Shown in pieces: positions 42,728 to 53,810 of a stretch of 64,000 nt of DNA. The position numbers and the translations under genes were made by a program. Numbering within the stretch: the stretch's first letter is position 1; every line of letters starts with the position of its first letter. The notes under the pieces were generated by a model. That model was not told the origin of the DNA. It worked only from the letters and a program-made list of their open reading frames with translations, and did not search any database. The stretch comes from Forficula auricularia (Eukaryota > Arthropoda > Insecta > Dermaptera > Forficulidae): the NCBI GenBank assembly GCA_024734495.1, contig JALMQS010000225.1, positions 15,150,591 through 15,214,590 of the forward strand, read 5' to 3'.

Positions 42728-43206
42728 CCTACTATGATTTAATTTGAATTTTATTAATAAAATCGAAAGTTTTTGATTTCAAACATTTTTTTTTAATACT
42801 TATATCGAAATTTAATTCCGCCTTTTTTCAATTTCTCATCATGACAACCAAATATTAAAATTTATAAATTAGGAAAGAGAGGAAATCAGCCAGTAAAGGA
42901 AGCCTCGTCGAATAAAAACTCCCAATTGTAGAAAACATTTTCGGGTTTAATTAGATATTTGCTTCATCAAATTTTATAAAATTTTTACTTTCATTTATAT
43001 AGAATAAATGAAGTTAGTGCAGAAGCTAGGATGCGAAGGTGGCCACAGCCATAGGCACCACTTGAAATATGCGCTTATCCAAGGGATCAACGCCATTGTC
43101 GCCCTCATGTTAACTCTCTTTTAACATATTTTTATTTATTAAAAACAATTGTAATTAAATTTATTTATTTTTAATGTGATGACAAAAAGGGCAAAAAAAA
43201 AATAAT
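42728..43206. other. AT-rich stretch, no feature seen
   Basis: Short GC-richer patch at 43030-43110 without a recognised motif. Confidence 0.35.
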
Positions 43207-43207
43207 A

Positions 43208-43525
43208 CAGTAGAGTCCCGAAAACTCGACCTAATGTGGCCGAGTTTGTGAGGATTATCGAGAATGGGATTAAAAAGAATAAGTACGAGGGTTTCCTCAG
43301 AAAATACAGTACATACTCTACTTGTATGTATTGTTTGCTTAAGAATACAACAGAGAATAAATTGCCCAAGTACTTTTAATCAAAGGAAAAGTATGTACTT
43401 TATGAAGACATTGAGCCTTTACTACATGAAAATGAGATGAAATGAGGGTTTTTGGCCCTGCAAGGGTGTGGTCGAGTTAACCGGACTGCCAGGTTATCGA
43501 GTGCCCAGTTTTCGGGACTCTAGTG
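43208..43525. mobile_element. Pogo-like MITE
   Basis: Left CAGTAGAGTCCCGAAAACTCG, right complement CACTAGAGTCCCGAAAACTGG, TA on both sides. 318 bp. Differs in sequence from 42331-42725, so it is a separate family of the same group. Confidence 0.85.
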
Positions 43526-43756
43526 TATTATGATGAAGCTTGAAAATATATTTATATTGATAGCGAGTTTGAGAGAGAAGCAGAGAGTTGAACAGCTTAG
43601 ACTAGGCCTGGCCAACCTAAATCGCACCACGGGCAATAATTTTAATTTTTTTTAATATTTTGTTTCGAGATCTGGGTTTACAACGGATTTCTTATTTAGT
43701 GATTTTTATTTTAAGGGAATGCAAAAGTGAAAGTGTTCAATCAGTGTAAATATAGA

Positions 43757-45293
43757 AATAAACTGCAACGGATCGTTTGCTAAACTTTATCCAAATTCAT
43801 TTGAAATATTAATATGTTTATTCCTTATTATTGATCAGATATCACTTGCAATTTGCAGTTCATGTAGACTTTAATTCAAAAATAGTGATCGATTCTCATT
43901 TAACAGTCGAGAAATAACCATTCTACATTGGAATTTTGACGTTTCGGTTATTATTAGTAACCATTGCTGAAGGCATGGAGGAATCGACTTAAAATCAAAA
44001 ATAGCCATCGATTCTCATCTAATACTTGACGAATAACAATTCTACATTAAATTTTTGACGCTTCGATTATTATTGGTAACCATTGGTGAAGACATGGAGA
44101 AATCGACTTAAAATCAAAAATAACAATCGATTCTTATCTAAAACTAGCGGAATAACCTTATTGCATTCCATTTTTGATGTTTTGACTATTAATGGCAACC
44201 TCTACTGATAACGTGGAAGAATCGACTTAAAATCAAAAAGACTAAATTCTTTTATGGTAAACAACTCAAGCTCAATCGCTCAATCGCTATTTTTGATTTT
44301 AAATCGATTCCTCTATGTCTTCAACAATGGTTACCAATAAAAACCGAAACGTCAAAATCCAATATAGAATGGTTATTCCTCAAGTATAAGATGAGAATCA
44401 ATCGCTATTTTTGATTTTAAATCGATTCCTCTATGTCTTCAGCAATGGTTACCAATAAAAACCGAAACGTCAAAAATCCAATAAAGAATTGTTATTTCTC
44501 AAGTATTAAATGAGAATCAATCGCTATTTTTGATTTTAAGTCGATTCCTCTATGTCTTAAGCAAAGGTAACGGATAAAAAAACAACGCAGCTGCTATGGT
44601 TACTTATAAAATTTCCTCCCAAATTTTTATCATTTCACAGCGAGAAGCCTATCCATTCTTACTTAAGCAAGTTTAAATGAGCTATATTAAACCGATCAAA
44701 TGAATAAATTTTAAAGAATTTTTTGGTAAAATAAGGAATTTAAAAAAGTACTATCTTACTCTAGAGTAAAGTACTTTAAAATATACTTTTACTAAAAACT
44801 TTATTTAACCTTTTTTGTTGTCCCCAAGATACTTAATTAGGATTTTAAATTTCATCAAAATTGGTTAAGTCATTTTCAAGATATTTAGAAAAAACTAAAA
44901 AAAGTACCGAAATAAAGTACTAATGTTTGTGGGCCGATATGTACCAAAAACTAATCAGCGCTTCATTTTGTTAAAATAATGGTAGGTTTTCAATTTCATT
45001 TCAATCGGTGTAACGGTGTGGAAAAAATCGTGGGCCAAAAAAACGATAACATCCATCCATCCCCACGCACTTCCAAATAAAGTAAAAAAATGGCACTTTT
45101 TGGCCTCTCGACGAGACCCCAGGTAATTTTTGGCAAAATCGTCACGTGCTAAAATTCAATCTAATTGAATACTACAATTTGTGACCTTAATTGAGTCCAT
45201 GGGTTCCGTAGTCTTTACCTGAGGACCCTTTGAAGTCCCGCTTGGCGCGAGACCGATTACAATACTTTACCCATGCTTCGCATTGGATAAAGT
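43757..45293 (-). repeat. HME element, copy 6
   Basis: Minus orientation with both ends: end B (CTGCAACGGATCGTTTGC, 43763-43780, one extra T in the hairpin) and end A (CTTTACCC-ATGC-TTC-GCAT-TGGATAAAG, about 45265-45292). Seven or eight ~118-bp units (43870-44570). The microsatellite is reduced to two CATC units. Confidence 0.9.
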
Positions 45294-45387
45294 AAAAAAA
45301 CATTACTGCAACGAGACACGAAAAGAAGACATGCATTGAATGACCCAACAACAAAATATACGTATTTGTAACATAATTAGTTTTACC

Positions 45388-45630
45388 CGAGGGCTGAACC
45401 GCGACCTAATATGCTGTACACCTACTTCCACTTGTACTTCCAAATATTTCCAAGTAATTCCAAATATTTCCAAGTGATTCCAAATAATATTTCCAAGTGA
45501 TTCCAAATATTTCCAAGTAATTCCAAATATTTCCAAGTACTTCCAAATATTTCCAAGTACTCTCATATATTTCCAAGTACTTCCAAAATACTTCCAAAGA
45601 GGGGTACACCTACTTCCGGATCACCCCACG
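45388..45630. mobile_element. CGAGGGGTGAAC-family MITE, 243 bp
   Basis: Ends CGAGGGCTGAACC and, from the right, CGTGGGGTGATCC, flanked by an exact 8-bp duplication GTTTTACC (45380-45387, 45631-45638). The interior is a run of TTCCAAATATTTCCAAGTxx units (45435-45600), an expanded version of the short repeats in the 34003 copy, and AGGTGTAC motifs occur near both ends. Tryptophan-rich minus frames are artefacts of the repeat. Confidence 0.9.
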
Positions 45631-45892
45631 GTTTTACCTATCAACATTATTAGAGTTTTATTTTTTATTTTAGTGATATTCAAAAAAACATGAGTGCAAT
45701 TTAACGCCTAATGATGCAACCCGCCAATTCAGCGTGTTAGAATCGAATGCATAACCTAGATCACACAGGCGAAGCACATAGTAAGTCATTTTCATTAGGT
45801 GGATAGTTTTAAGTATCAAAATTATTAGTCAAGTCACATATACACCAAACAATATTTCGAGACTTTTTTTAAAATAACAAACAAATATATAG

Positions 45893-46280
45893 TGTATTAG
45901 ATGAAGGACGAGATATCAGCCAAAGATGGAATCACTGGGTTCAATAAAAACACCTTTAATAAAACGTTTCGTCCTGAATTTATTTGCCCATCTTCAGTTA
46001 ATTAGGAGTTATACACAAAATGCGGTACACATATGGGATCGAACCAAGCCTTGTCAAAAATAAAAATAAAATTTTTTAGCTTCATGCAAATTTATAAATT
46101 TTTATTTGTATTTTTGACAAGGCTTAGTTCGATCATATATGTGTACCGCATTTTGTGTATAGCTCCTAATTAACTGAAGATGGTCAAATAAATTCAGGCC
46201 GAAACGTTTCATTAAAGGTTTTTATTTAACCCAGTGATTCCATCTTTGGCTGATACCTCCTCTTTCATCTAATACAGTTT
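45893..46280. repeat. Fold-back repeat with hammerhead-like motifs
   Basis: Arms of about 170 bp (45893-46062, 46105-46277): TGTATTAGATGAAGGA outward, ACGTTTCGTCCTGAATTTAT / ATAAATTCAGGCCGAAACGT, TACACAAAATGCGGTACAC and GCCTTGTCAAAAATA inward. A single arm of the same family is at 57488-57715. The arms carry CTGAAGA...GAAAC cores on opposite strands. Confidence 0.85.
46166..46212 (+). ncRNA. Hammerhead-like motif, weak
   Basis: CTGAAGA (46174-46180), extra T, stem II GGTC paired with GGCC (one G-U) around 11 nt, GAAAC (46201-46205), GTT. The mirror arm (45966-45997, minus) keeps CTGAAGA and GAAAC but stem II is poorer. Confidence 0.35.
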
Positions 46281-46599
46281 CTCCATCACAATAAACAAAT
46301 ATATATACTATATACATCAATTTCTTTCAGTATGATTTTTGCATTTCATTTCGTCTATTTCAAAATCAATTTCTCTTGATGAAGTTTATTTTTATTATTA
46401 TTATTAATGTTATTTTTTGTGCAATTATAGGGAACGTTATTTCGTTTAATTTATTTAATGCGATTTAAAATACATTCTGAAATACCCGTTAAAAAAACAC
46501 ACTTCGTATGTCATATACTAATGACCGCGAGCCGCAGGTAAAGACGCCGAGGGCCCCATGCGGCCCGCGGGTTTGCCAGCCCTGGATTAGACGGTCTAA

Positions 46600-47690
46600 G
46601 GGAATTTTAAGTTGTTATATTTTGATTTATTACCTTTTAATCATACAATTTTGGTTGTCATCATCATATGTTATTATCATATGATTGTGCTGGCCATCAA
46701 AGTATTTTTTTTTCTTCAAAATTATTTATATTTGTAGAATAGTTCACTCAATCAAGCCGTCCAAAAAGAAGTCAGAAGGGAAAATAAAAAACAAAAACAA
46801 GCAAAATTAATGAATGAAAAATAATAACCAAACATTCAAAGTTGGATAATTAAAGAAAAGAACAATAGTAGCGATAAAAATCCTGTTAATGAAGAAAGTT
46901 CGTTTTTGTAACAAAATATTTATATTTTCAATGTGGAGAACTGATTAGATTTTGAACTCTCTAGCTCTAAAAAGACTTCAGTTCAAAAATGCAGAAAACT
47001 TCATTATTTCATTAATTTTATTGATATTTATTATAATATATGCCATAATATAGGGATAAAAGAGTGTACTGAGTATAGACAAAGTATACTTTTTTCTCCA
47101 TTTTTTTGTTTGTTTACAATCTAGCAAAGCTATTATTCAATTTGTATTTTTTTTCCATTTCTTCAAAATAGCTACAACGATTTTTGTTTTTTAAATCGAG
47201 TATCATAAATTCTTTAACGATATATGTTTTTTGACAAATTTAAAATTTATCCCAGTTAATTACAGGAGAGGAGAGCATTGAAATTTAAAATTTAAGCTGG
47301 GTATTAAAGAATTGCCCATTTCTACTGTTTCTTCTCTAATTTATTTTTCCCCAGGTTTTATATTGTATGAGACATCATAAAAATGGCATGTAAAGTGTAA
47401 TTGACATTTTTTTAATGAGATTCCATTTTTAAATTAAAGATTTATAAATTTACTTTTCCAGTTGAAAACAGACATTAATTGGCTGAAATCCCAAAAGGAT
47501 CCTTTGATTATTCAAGAATATAATGATTTTAAGTAGCTTCCGCTCTTTATTCCGTCTTTTATCTTTTAGTTACCTTATTCCCTTTCAGCAGTTGTAAATA
47601 AAAGATGTTATTTGTTTACCACTTGCTTCTCTTTTCATTAAAAGATCCTCTTAAATAGATTCAATTAGAACATGATAAAATCAATTTTTA
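46600..47690. other. AT-rich region with worn repeat copy
   Basis: 46890-47015 matches the GAACGGAAAGTCG family (GAAAGTTCGTTTTTGTAAC, GAACTGATTAGATTTTGAAC, AAAATGCAGAAAAC). Nothing else recognised. Confidence 0.45.
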
Positions 47691-47699
47691 AAGAATACT

Positions 47700-48175
47700 C
47701 AAGGACTTGAATATCCGGGAAAAAATTACTTTTTTAACCCTTTCTAAAAAGTGACAATGATACAAAAGGGGGACCCTTATCAACTTTTATGAGAATTTCA
47801 AGGGAAAAAAATATTTATTTTCAAAAAACTAAACTCATTTTAAATAGTATATTTTATAGAGTGTTTAAAATCTATATTTTCGTTTGAATATCCGAAAAAA
47901 AAAAATAGTTTTTTAACCCTCTCTAAAAAGTGACATTGATACAAAGGGGGTCCCTTATCAACTTTTATGAGAATTTCAAGGTGAAAAAAATATTAATTTT
48001 CAAAAAACTAAACTCATTTTAAATAGTATATTTTATAGAGTGTTTAAAATCTATATTTTCGTTTGAATATCCAGAACAAAAATAGTTTTTTAACCCTCTC
48101 TAAAAAGTGACATTGATGAAAAGGGGGATCCTTATCAACTTTTATGAGAATTTAAAAGGAAAAAATATTAATCAA
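47700..48175 (+). repeat. ~180-bp tandem repeat, 2.6 units
   Basis: Units start near 47705, 47883 and 48064: GAATATCCG, TTTTTTAACCCTCTCTAAAA, GTGACATTGATACAAA, GGGGGTCCCTTATCAACTTT, AAATAGTATATTTTATAGAG. The phrase order (small repeat word, GATACAAA, GGGGxCC, AATAGTATATT, ATAGAG) parallels the GAGCTC array at 59860-60625, a distant relative. Confidence 0.85.
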
Positions 48176-48180
48176 TTGAA

Positions 48181-48306
48181 GAAGTCAAAAATTGGGTCGA
48201 TTCTTGGATCGACTCAAAAGACGAGGAATTTTTTCAACGCGGAATCCGTTTGCTGCCTGAGAGATGGGGAAAAGTCGTAGATAAGGATGGACAATACTTT
48301 AAATAA
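48181..48306 (+). pseudogene. Mariner transposase C-terminal end
   Basis: Plus frame: EVKNWVDSWIDSKDEEFF, QRGIRLLPERWGKVVDKDG, QYFK then stop. This is the C-terminal ~41 residues of a mariner transposase (family form: W-x5-F...GI-x2-LP-x-RW-x-KV-x5-GxYF). Everything upstream, including the D,D34D catalytic core, is missing; the frame meets the tandem repeat at 48175. The stretch itself has no stop or frameshift, so decay may be recent or the truncation dominant. Confidence 0.85.
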
Positions 48307-48839
48307 AATACATTGTCCAATAATATCTCTGAATAAAGCTTCAAAGGTATAAAAAAACCCCTCAAAACTTAGAACTAATATCTAATAATATTGAAATCTG
48401 TTTTTATGCTGATATTCGTAAAATGATCGCAGTGAGCCAGAGTGCGAAAGTGTGATTGGTACTCTTATCGGTCACTCTGATGTCGGTTTTTACTGTCGTA
48501 GTCAAAAAAGCGAGCCGAGAGGAGACAAGTAAACCAAGACCGTAGCCAGAATTTTTTTTTGGGGTGGGTTGATTAATTTTTGGGGAGGGGGCTACCCACC
48601 GAGAGGTTGGATGAGTATGGATATACTTCTTGGAGTAGAAGACATGAGCCTTCTGATGCTCAAATTGCTTTTTCCAGGTCCGCGCCATTCTATTATGTAG
48701 ACAGGCGGGCGCATCAGGCCGTAAGGGACCGGTAAATTGAAATACAATTGGAATAATTCAATAATTAAAAATCTTTACACAGTGCTCTTTTGTTTTGGTC
48801 TATCTACCATACAAAAAGAGAAAAGTTATAGACTGGATA

Positions 48840-49250
48840 TGATCAGATGAAAATTGATGCTGATGAGATTGAAGAAAATCCAGAATGTAGGACAGGATAT
48901 CCTTCCGAAATTGGAGTTAGAGCAAGAAGGAAAATACGTCAATTTAACTATGAAGAAACTGTTGATAGACCTTTTTCAATTATATTCTGGACATTTCCCT
49001 TAATTCTCTGAATGAACGATATACGCTTCTGGAAACCCATAGCAAAAATTTTCAATTTTTATAAGAAAATTTAAAACTCAAGGATATAGATAATAAAATT
49101 CTAGAAAATTATTGTACCAGTCAATACTTTCGGTCGAAAATAAATAAAATATATATGCAAATGATCTTCAAGAAGAATTACGTAATATATCCCGAATGCT
49201 ACCATATTTTATGAAACTGTTGGATCTTTTAAATTATTTGTGTCAAAATA
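48840..49250 (+). pseudogene. hAT transposase relic (ZMYM1-like group)
   Basis: Plus strand, several frames. DEIEENPECRTGYPSEIGVR then ARRKIRQFNYEETVDRPFS; then LNSLNERYTLLETHSKNFQF, a segment typical of the middle of ZMYM1-like hAT transposases (D-x-x-x-x-SLxxRF-x-FxFL); then NDLQEELRNISRMLP. Stops and frameshifts break it. The C-terminal dimerisation part is absent here but a related piece lies at 58394-58655 on the minus strand. Confidence 0.6.
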
Positions 49251-49860
49251 ACTTAATTACTTTGTACAGAATACTATACTCTGTACATAGTGTGTTATCT
49301 GGTTATATACTTCAAAAAAGACAATTGTTTTCACTGTTTAAATCACATATGTTATTGATATAAATAAATGTATTAGTTTTTATAAAATTAATATATAGTG
49401 CTTTATTGCAAATGTAAAAATTTTCCCCACATTATTCATTTAAAAAAAGGGAAAATGTTAAATTGCAATTCATATTTGAATAAATTCCTTTGGATACATT
49501 CTAAGAATCCAATCAAATTAACAAGCAGGGCACATATTAGGTGGTGGGCGAAAAGAAGGGAGAAGAAGTCGAGGGTGCAAATTACTGATATCTTAGAGAG
49601 TAAATTCACCACTAATTTGAATTAGAATTGGTTTGTGAAATAGTAGGATTTGGAAAATCTTGTTCATATTTTGTTAGATGGAATTAAAAAAACCATAAAG
49701 TGAAATAATAACAAAAAATTATATTCTATTCGTATTGTATATGTATAATATAGTCTAGCCTTATTTTGATAAAGACATGATTTCACTTACTTGGGATTAG
49801 TTAAAAACCATCAATAAAATTAAATACCTAATTAAAAGAGCCTAAGTAGCGAATTACCCT
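49251..49860. other. AT-rich stretch, no feature seen
   Basis: A 75-codon frame at 49398 (basic, WWAKRREKKSR) is not recognised. Confidence 0.35.
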
Positions 49861-49865
49861 TTTTT

Positions 49866-51428
49866 ACTTTATCCAATGCGAAGCATGGGGAAAGTATTGT
49901 AATCGGTCTCGGCAAGCGACTTCCAAGGGTCCTCAGGTAAATACTACGGAACCCATGGACTCAATTAATGTCACAAATTGTAGTATTCAATTAGGTTGAA
50001 TTTTAGCACTTGACGGTTTTGCCAAAAATTACATGGGGTCTCGTCGTGAGGCCAAAAAGTGCGATTTTTTCATTTAGTGCGTGCGGATGGATGGATGTAT
50101 GGATGTATGGATGGATGTTATCGTTTTTTTGGCCCACGATTTTTTCCATACCGTTACATCGATTGAAATGAAATTGAAAACCTACCATTAGTTTAAGAAA
50201 ATGAAGCGCTGATTAGTTTTTGGTACATATCGGCCCACAAACATTAGTACTTTATTTCAGTACTTTTTTAGTTTTTTCTAATTATCTTGAAAATGACTCA
50301 ACCAATTTTGATGAAATTTAATATCCTAATTAAGTACCTTGGGGACCACAAAAAGGTCAAATAAAGTTTTTAGTAAAATTATATTTTAAAGTACTTTACT
50401 CTAGAGTAAGATAGTACCTTTTTTAATTTTTTATTTTAAATTGTTTAAAATTTATTGATTTGATCGTCTTAATATAGCTCATTTTATTGGTAACCATTGC
50501 TGAAGACGTAGAGGAATCGAGTTAAAATCAAAAATAGCGATTGATTCTCATCTAGTACTTGAGGAATAACCATTCTATATTGGATTTTTGACGTTTCGGT
50601 TTTTATTGGTAACCATTGCTGAAGACATAGAGGAATCGAGTTAAAGTCAAAAATAGCGATTCAAGCTTGAGTTGTTTGCAATAAAAGAATTTATTTAGTC
50701 TTTTTGATTTTAAGTCGATTCTTCCACGTTTTCAGTAGAGGTTGCCATTAATAGTCAAAACATCAAAAATGGAATGCAATAAGGTTATTCCTCTAGTATT
50801 AGATAAGAATCGATCGTTATTTTTGATTTTAAGTCGATTCCTCTATGTCTTCAGCAATGGCTACCAATAATAATCAAAACGTCAAAAATCTAATATAGAA
50901 TTGTTATTCCTCAAGTACTAGATGAGAATCAATCACTATTTTTGATTTTAACTCGATTCCTCTATGTCTTCAGCAATGGTTACCAATAAAAACCGAAACG
51001 TCAAAAATCCAATATAGAATGGTTATTCCTCAAGTACTAGATGAGAATCAATCGCTATTTTTGATTTTAAGTCGATTCCTCTATGTCTTCAGCAATGGTT
51101 ACCAATACTATAATAACCGAAACGTCAAAAATCTTATCTAGAATTGTTATTCCTCAAGTACTAGATGAGAATCAATCACTATTTTTGATTTTAAGTCGAT
51201 TCCTCCATGTCTTCACCAATTGCTACCAATAATAAGCGAAAAGTCAAAAATCGGATGTAGAATGGTTATTCCTCGACTGTTAAATGAGAATCGATTATTA
51301 TTTTTGAATTAAAGTCAACATGAACTACAAATTGCAAGTGATATCTAATTAATAATGAAGGAATAAACATATTAATATTTCAAATGAGTTTGGATAAAGT
51401 TTAGCAACGATCCGTTGCAGTTTATTTT
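49866..51428 (+). repeat. HME element, copy 7
   Basis: End-A hairpin CTTTATCCAATGC-GAA-GCATGGGGAAAG (49867-49894), TATTGTAATCGGTCTCGGCA, GGATG/GTAT microsatellite (50084-50118), CTTTACTCTAGAGTAAG, seven or so ~118-bp units (50485-51290) and end-B hairpin GCAACG-ATC-CGTTGC (51404-51418). Confidence 0.9.
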
Positions 51429-51429
51429 T

Positions 51430-52350
51430 TATTAAAACAAATAGGTACTTAAAGAAATCAAAAATGAACATAATTCTTGATTAATCATATGACATATATT
51501 TAATTACTGTTAGTTTGCCATAAGAAACGTTTTGTCGTTGCCGTTACTCATCTCTTGACCCCTACTCTTGGAGGTTCTGACCCTCCTCCGTGGCTACGCA
51601 CCTGTTGGAGGACATACCATACAAAAGAAGGACTGTCCTCTCTAAAGGAAGACGATTGGTCACCTTATTTTCAAATAGAAGAGAATATTATTTATGAGTA
51701 TACATTGAATATGTAAATAAAAAACATGTCCGATCCGAAAGGGTCATATGGGTATCTCACGACATTACCAAAAAAATTTAATAATAATTTTATTTAAGAT
51801 AATAAAAATGTTAGGTGTATTGTAATTTAAAATGCAGGTTTTTTTTTACTCCAATTTCCCCAAAATCTAGCAAATTTTCGGCGGCGGTATGTTATATTTA
51901 GAAGCTATAAGAGTAGCATGATGTTGATATTTTGACGAAAAATTAAATATCTCATATTCTATTAAGAGGGGGTTCCTCAGAAATAAATATAAGTGCTCTA
52001 GGGTTCCTCGCTCTACAAAATGTTGAGAATCACTACTCTACACCTTTGCTTATGGCAGAATTTGCGTAGAGCTAATAATTTAGGAGCTACCATAATTGAT
52101 AATTTCCATTAGTGCCCCCCTCCCCCACAAATTCTCTTTCGGGGTCAAAATATCAAAATATTCTACAGCGATTATTTTAAATTAGAAGACATCTGATTCA
52201 AACACGAAATTACAGACATAAAACAGACAGACATCAATTTTGTTGAATGTTTTTATTTTAATATTCGCTTATTTTTCAAATTTCATTGAATACGGGATTA
52301 ATTTCGTAATTTATCAAATTTAACATTAGATCAAAAAATATATATATTTT
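51430..52350. other. AT-rich region with one hAT-type end
   Basis: At 51970-52045, read on the minus strand, TGATTCTCAACATTTTGTAG, GCGAGGAACCCTAG and GAGGAACCCCCTC fit a hAT terminal form. No partner end was fixed. The rest shows nothing recognised. Confidence 0.4.
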
Positions 52351-52369
52351 GTGACCGTAGCCCCGAACG

Positions 52370-52490
52370 GATACTGCTTTGTTTGATAAAGATGGTAGGA
52401 GTCAGAAATTAATTCCTATGACTTAAACTCCACAGTCCCTGAGATGGGAATCGACCATCTTACACAATGAATTACCCTATCCTAAAAGAA
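52370..52490 (-). mobile_element. Possible tRNA-like SINE head
   Basis: Minus strand GATGGTCGATTCCCATC is a foldable T-arm with a B-box-like loop; the A box is unclear. Confidence 0.25.
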
Positions 52491-52639
52491 AATCTTAATT
52501 TTCTCATAATTCTATTGCTATAAGCAAGCCATGACTTGTCTATAACACTCTTAGTTATTTCCGATCTTGTATATTGAGAGTTCTTAGAAATGGATTCGTC
52601 TAAAGATTCTCGAATCATCTTTATTTAATCCTTTTTTGT

Positions 52640-52890
52640 ATTTTTACTATTTTAATAGTTCCTCACCGTGAACAATTTTTATTCGACTAAAACTCGTCTG
52701 GACTTGCCATTGACATGCTTGAACTGGAAAATATTCCAGATAAGGACTTCAAACCTTCTATCAGCACCCTTTCGGAAAAATCATTCATTTAATTGCCTCT
52801 TGAAACAATGCAACAATTTCATTTCGAGAACCAATATACACTTTCCAAAACATAAAAATGTTTTTTATAGAAATATTTAAAATAACGAAT
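52640..52890 (+). pseudogene. Possible LINE C-terminal tail
   Basis: Plus frame 52668-52880: IRTSNLLSAPFRKNHSFN followed by LLKQCNNFI. The R-x-S-x-LL-x-xP-xRK-x-x-SF pattern resembles the region just before the C-terminal WN signature of CR1/Jockey LINEs. Short and uncertain. Confidence 0.35.
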
Positions 52891-53229
52891 AATAATTTGA
52901 AAATTTAAAGATCCTCCTGAAATTTTGAAGTCGACCTTATATATTTATGAAAATACTCTAAATGTTTGTAATTTTAGGGATGCGCCGCATCCACAGCATC
53001 CATGGACCGCACGCCACTGATACATAGCTAGATATGGCTAAAAATTCGCCACTGAATCGAATGTGTCTCTCATCCATAGAGAGGGACTTCTAAGCATTCT
53101 CTTGCCCCCCTGGATACAATTAAGTAAAGTGAAATTAACTAAAAGTAAAAGTAGGTCCGGCTAATTCTATCTCACCCGATTCCCTGGCTCATTGTAGAAC
53201 CTTTTCTTCTCTTTCCCTCTACTTTAATT

Positions 53230-53480
53230 TTTTTTTAATGATAATGATGAGAGAAGGAGTTACACCAAAAAGGTGCAACCCCCAAAGGCCTGGGTTGGCC
53301 CCTCCATCGTGAAAAGAAGAAGAAAGAATTTTATGTGTTGGGCGGGGGTCGAAGGTATCTGTGGATACGGGTCTTAAATAGCTGAAGGTTATAAGTCGCA
53401 GGAAAGATGGTGGCAGAGAGTGAGTTCCAGTCTCTGGAGATAATAGGGATAAAACTGGAGGTCATAGGGATAAAACTACT
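53230..53480 (-). pseudogene. LINE-B 3' end, inverted copy
   Basis: Minus strand. Matches in reverse the copy at 53500-53810: GAGTTCCAGTCTCTGGAG is the complement of the TSRDWNS codons, and GGGATAAAACT matches CTTATCCCTATGAC. A-rich 3' end at 53228-53238. Confidence 0.65.
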
Positions 53481-53499
53481 ACTATAGTGTTTTTTCAGA

Positions 53500-53810
53500 A
53501 AAGATGAAAGCCTTATTTGTAGGAAACACCAGTTCCAACTCCTTTCGTTTCAAATAAGAATCGAACCAACGCTTTCACCAAATCGCTTATCCCTATGACC
53601 TCTAGAGACTGGAACTCGCACCATCTTTCCCACACCTATAATCCTATAAACATCACCACTTTAAGATCTCCATCCATCAATACCTTCGACTCCATCCCAG
53701 TCTATATAACCAGTTCCTCTTCTTTTTTTTCACGAGGTGCCAATTCAGGTCTTTAGGGGTTACATCTTCTTAGTGTAACAACTTCTCGTACCCATATTAA
53801 TAATAATAAA
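53500..53810 (+). pseudogene. LINE-B 3' end
   Basis: Plus frame NRTNAFTKSLIPMTSRDWNS (53543-53602), then SPSINTFDSI and a 3' part with GGGGTTACATCTTCTTAGTG and (AAT)n. Same family as 37557-37905. The pair with 53230-53480 forms a tail-out inverted arrangement. Confidence 0.75.

Larger units (their letters stand above)
43603..46584. mobile_element. Large hAT-type element with nested inserts
   Basis: Left end TAGGCCTGGCCAACC, then CCACGGGC; right end (complement) CAGGGCTGGCAAACCCGCGG. Flanks GCTTAGAC (43595-43602) and GATTAGAC (46585-46592) match at 7 of 8 positions. The 2982 bp hold HME copy 6, a MITE with its own duplication and a ribozyme-type fold-back. No transposase seen; the ends are the same general type as 38033-39962. 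Confidence 0.8.

Noticed and set aside
45303..45609. Trp/Leu/Glu repeat frames on the minus strand
   Set aside because: Translation of the internal repeat of the MITE at 45388-45630.
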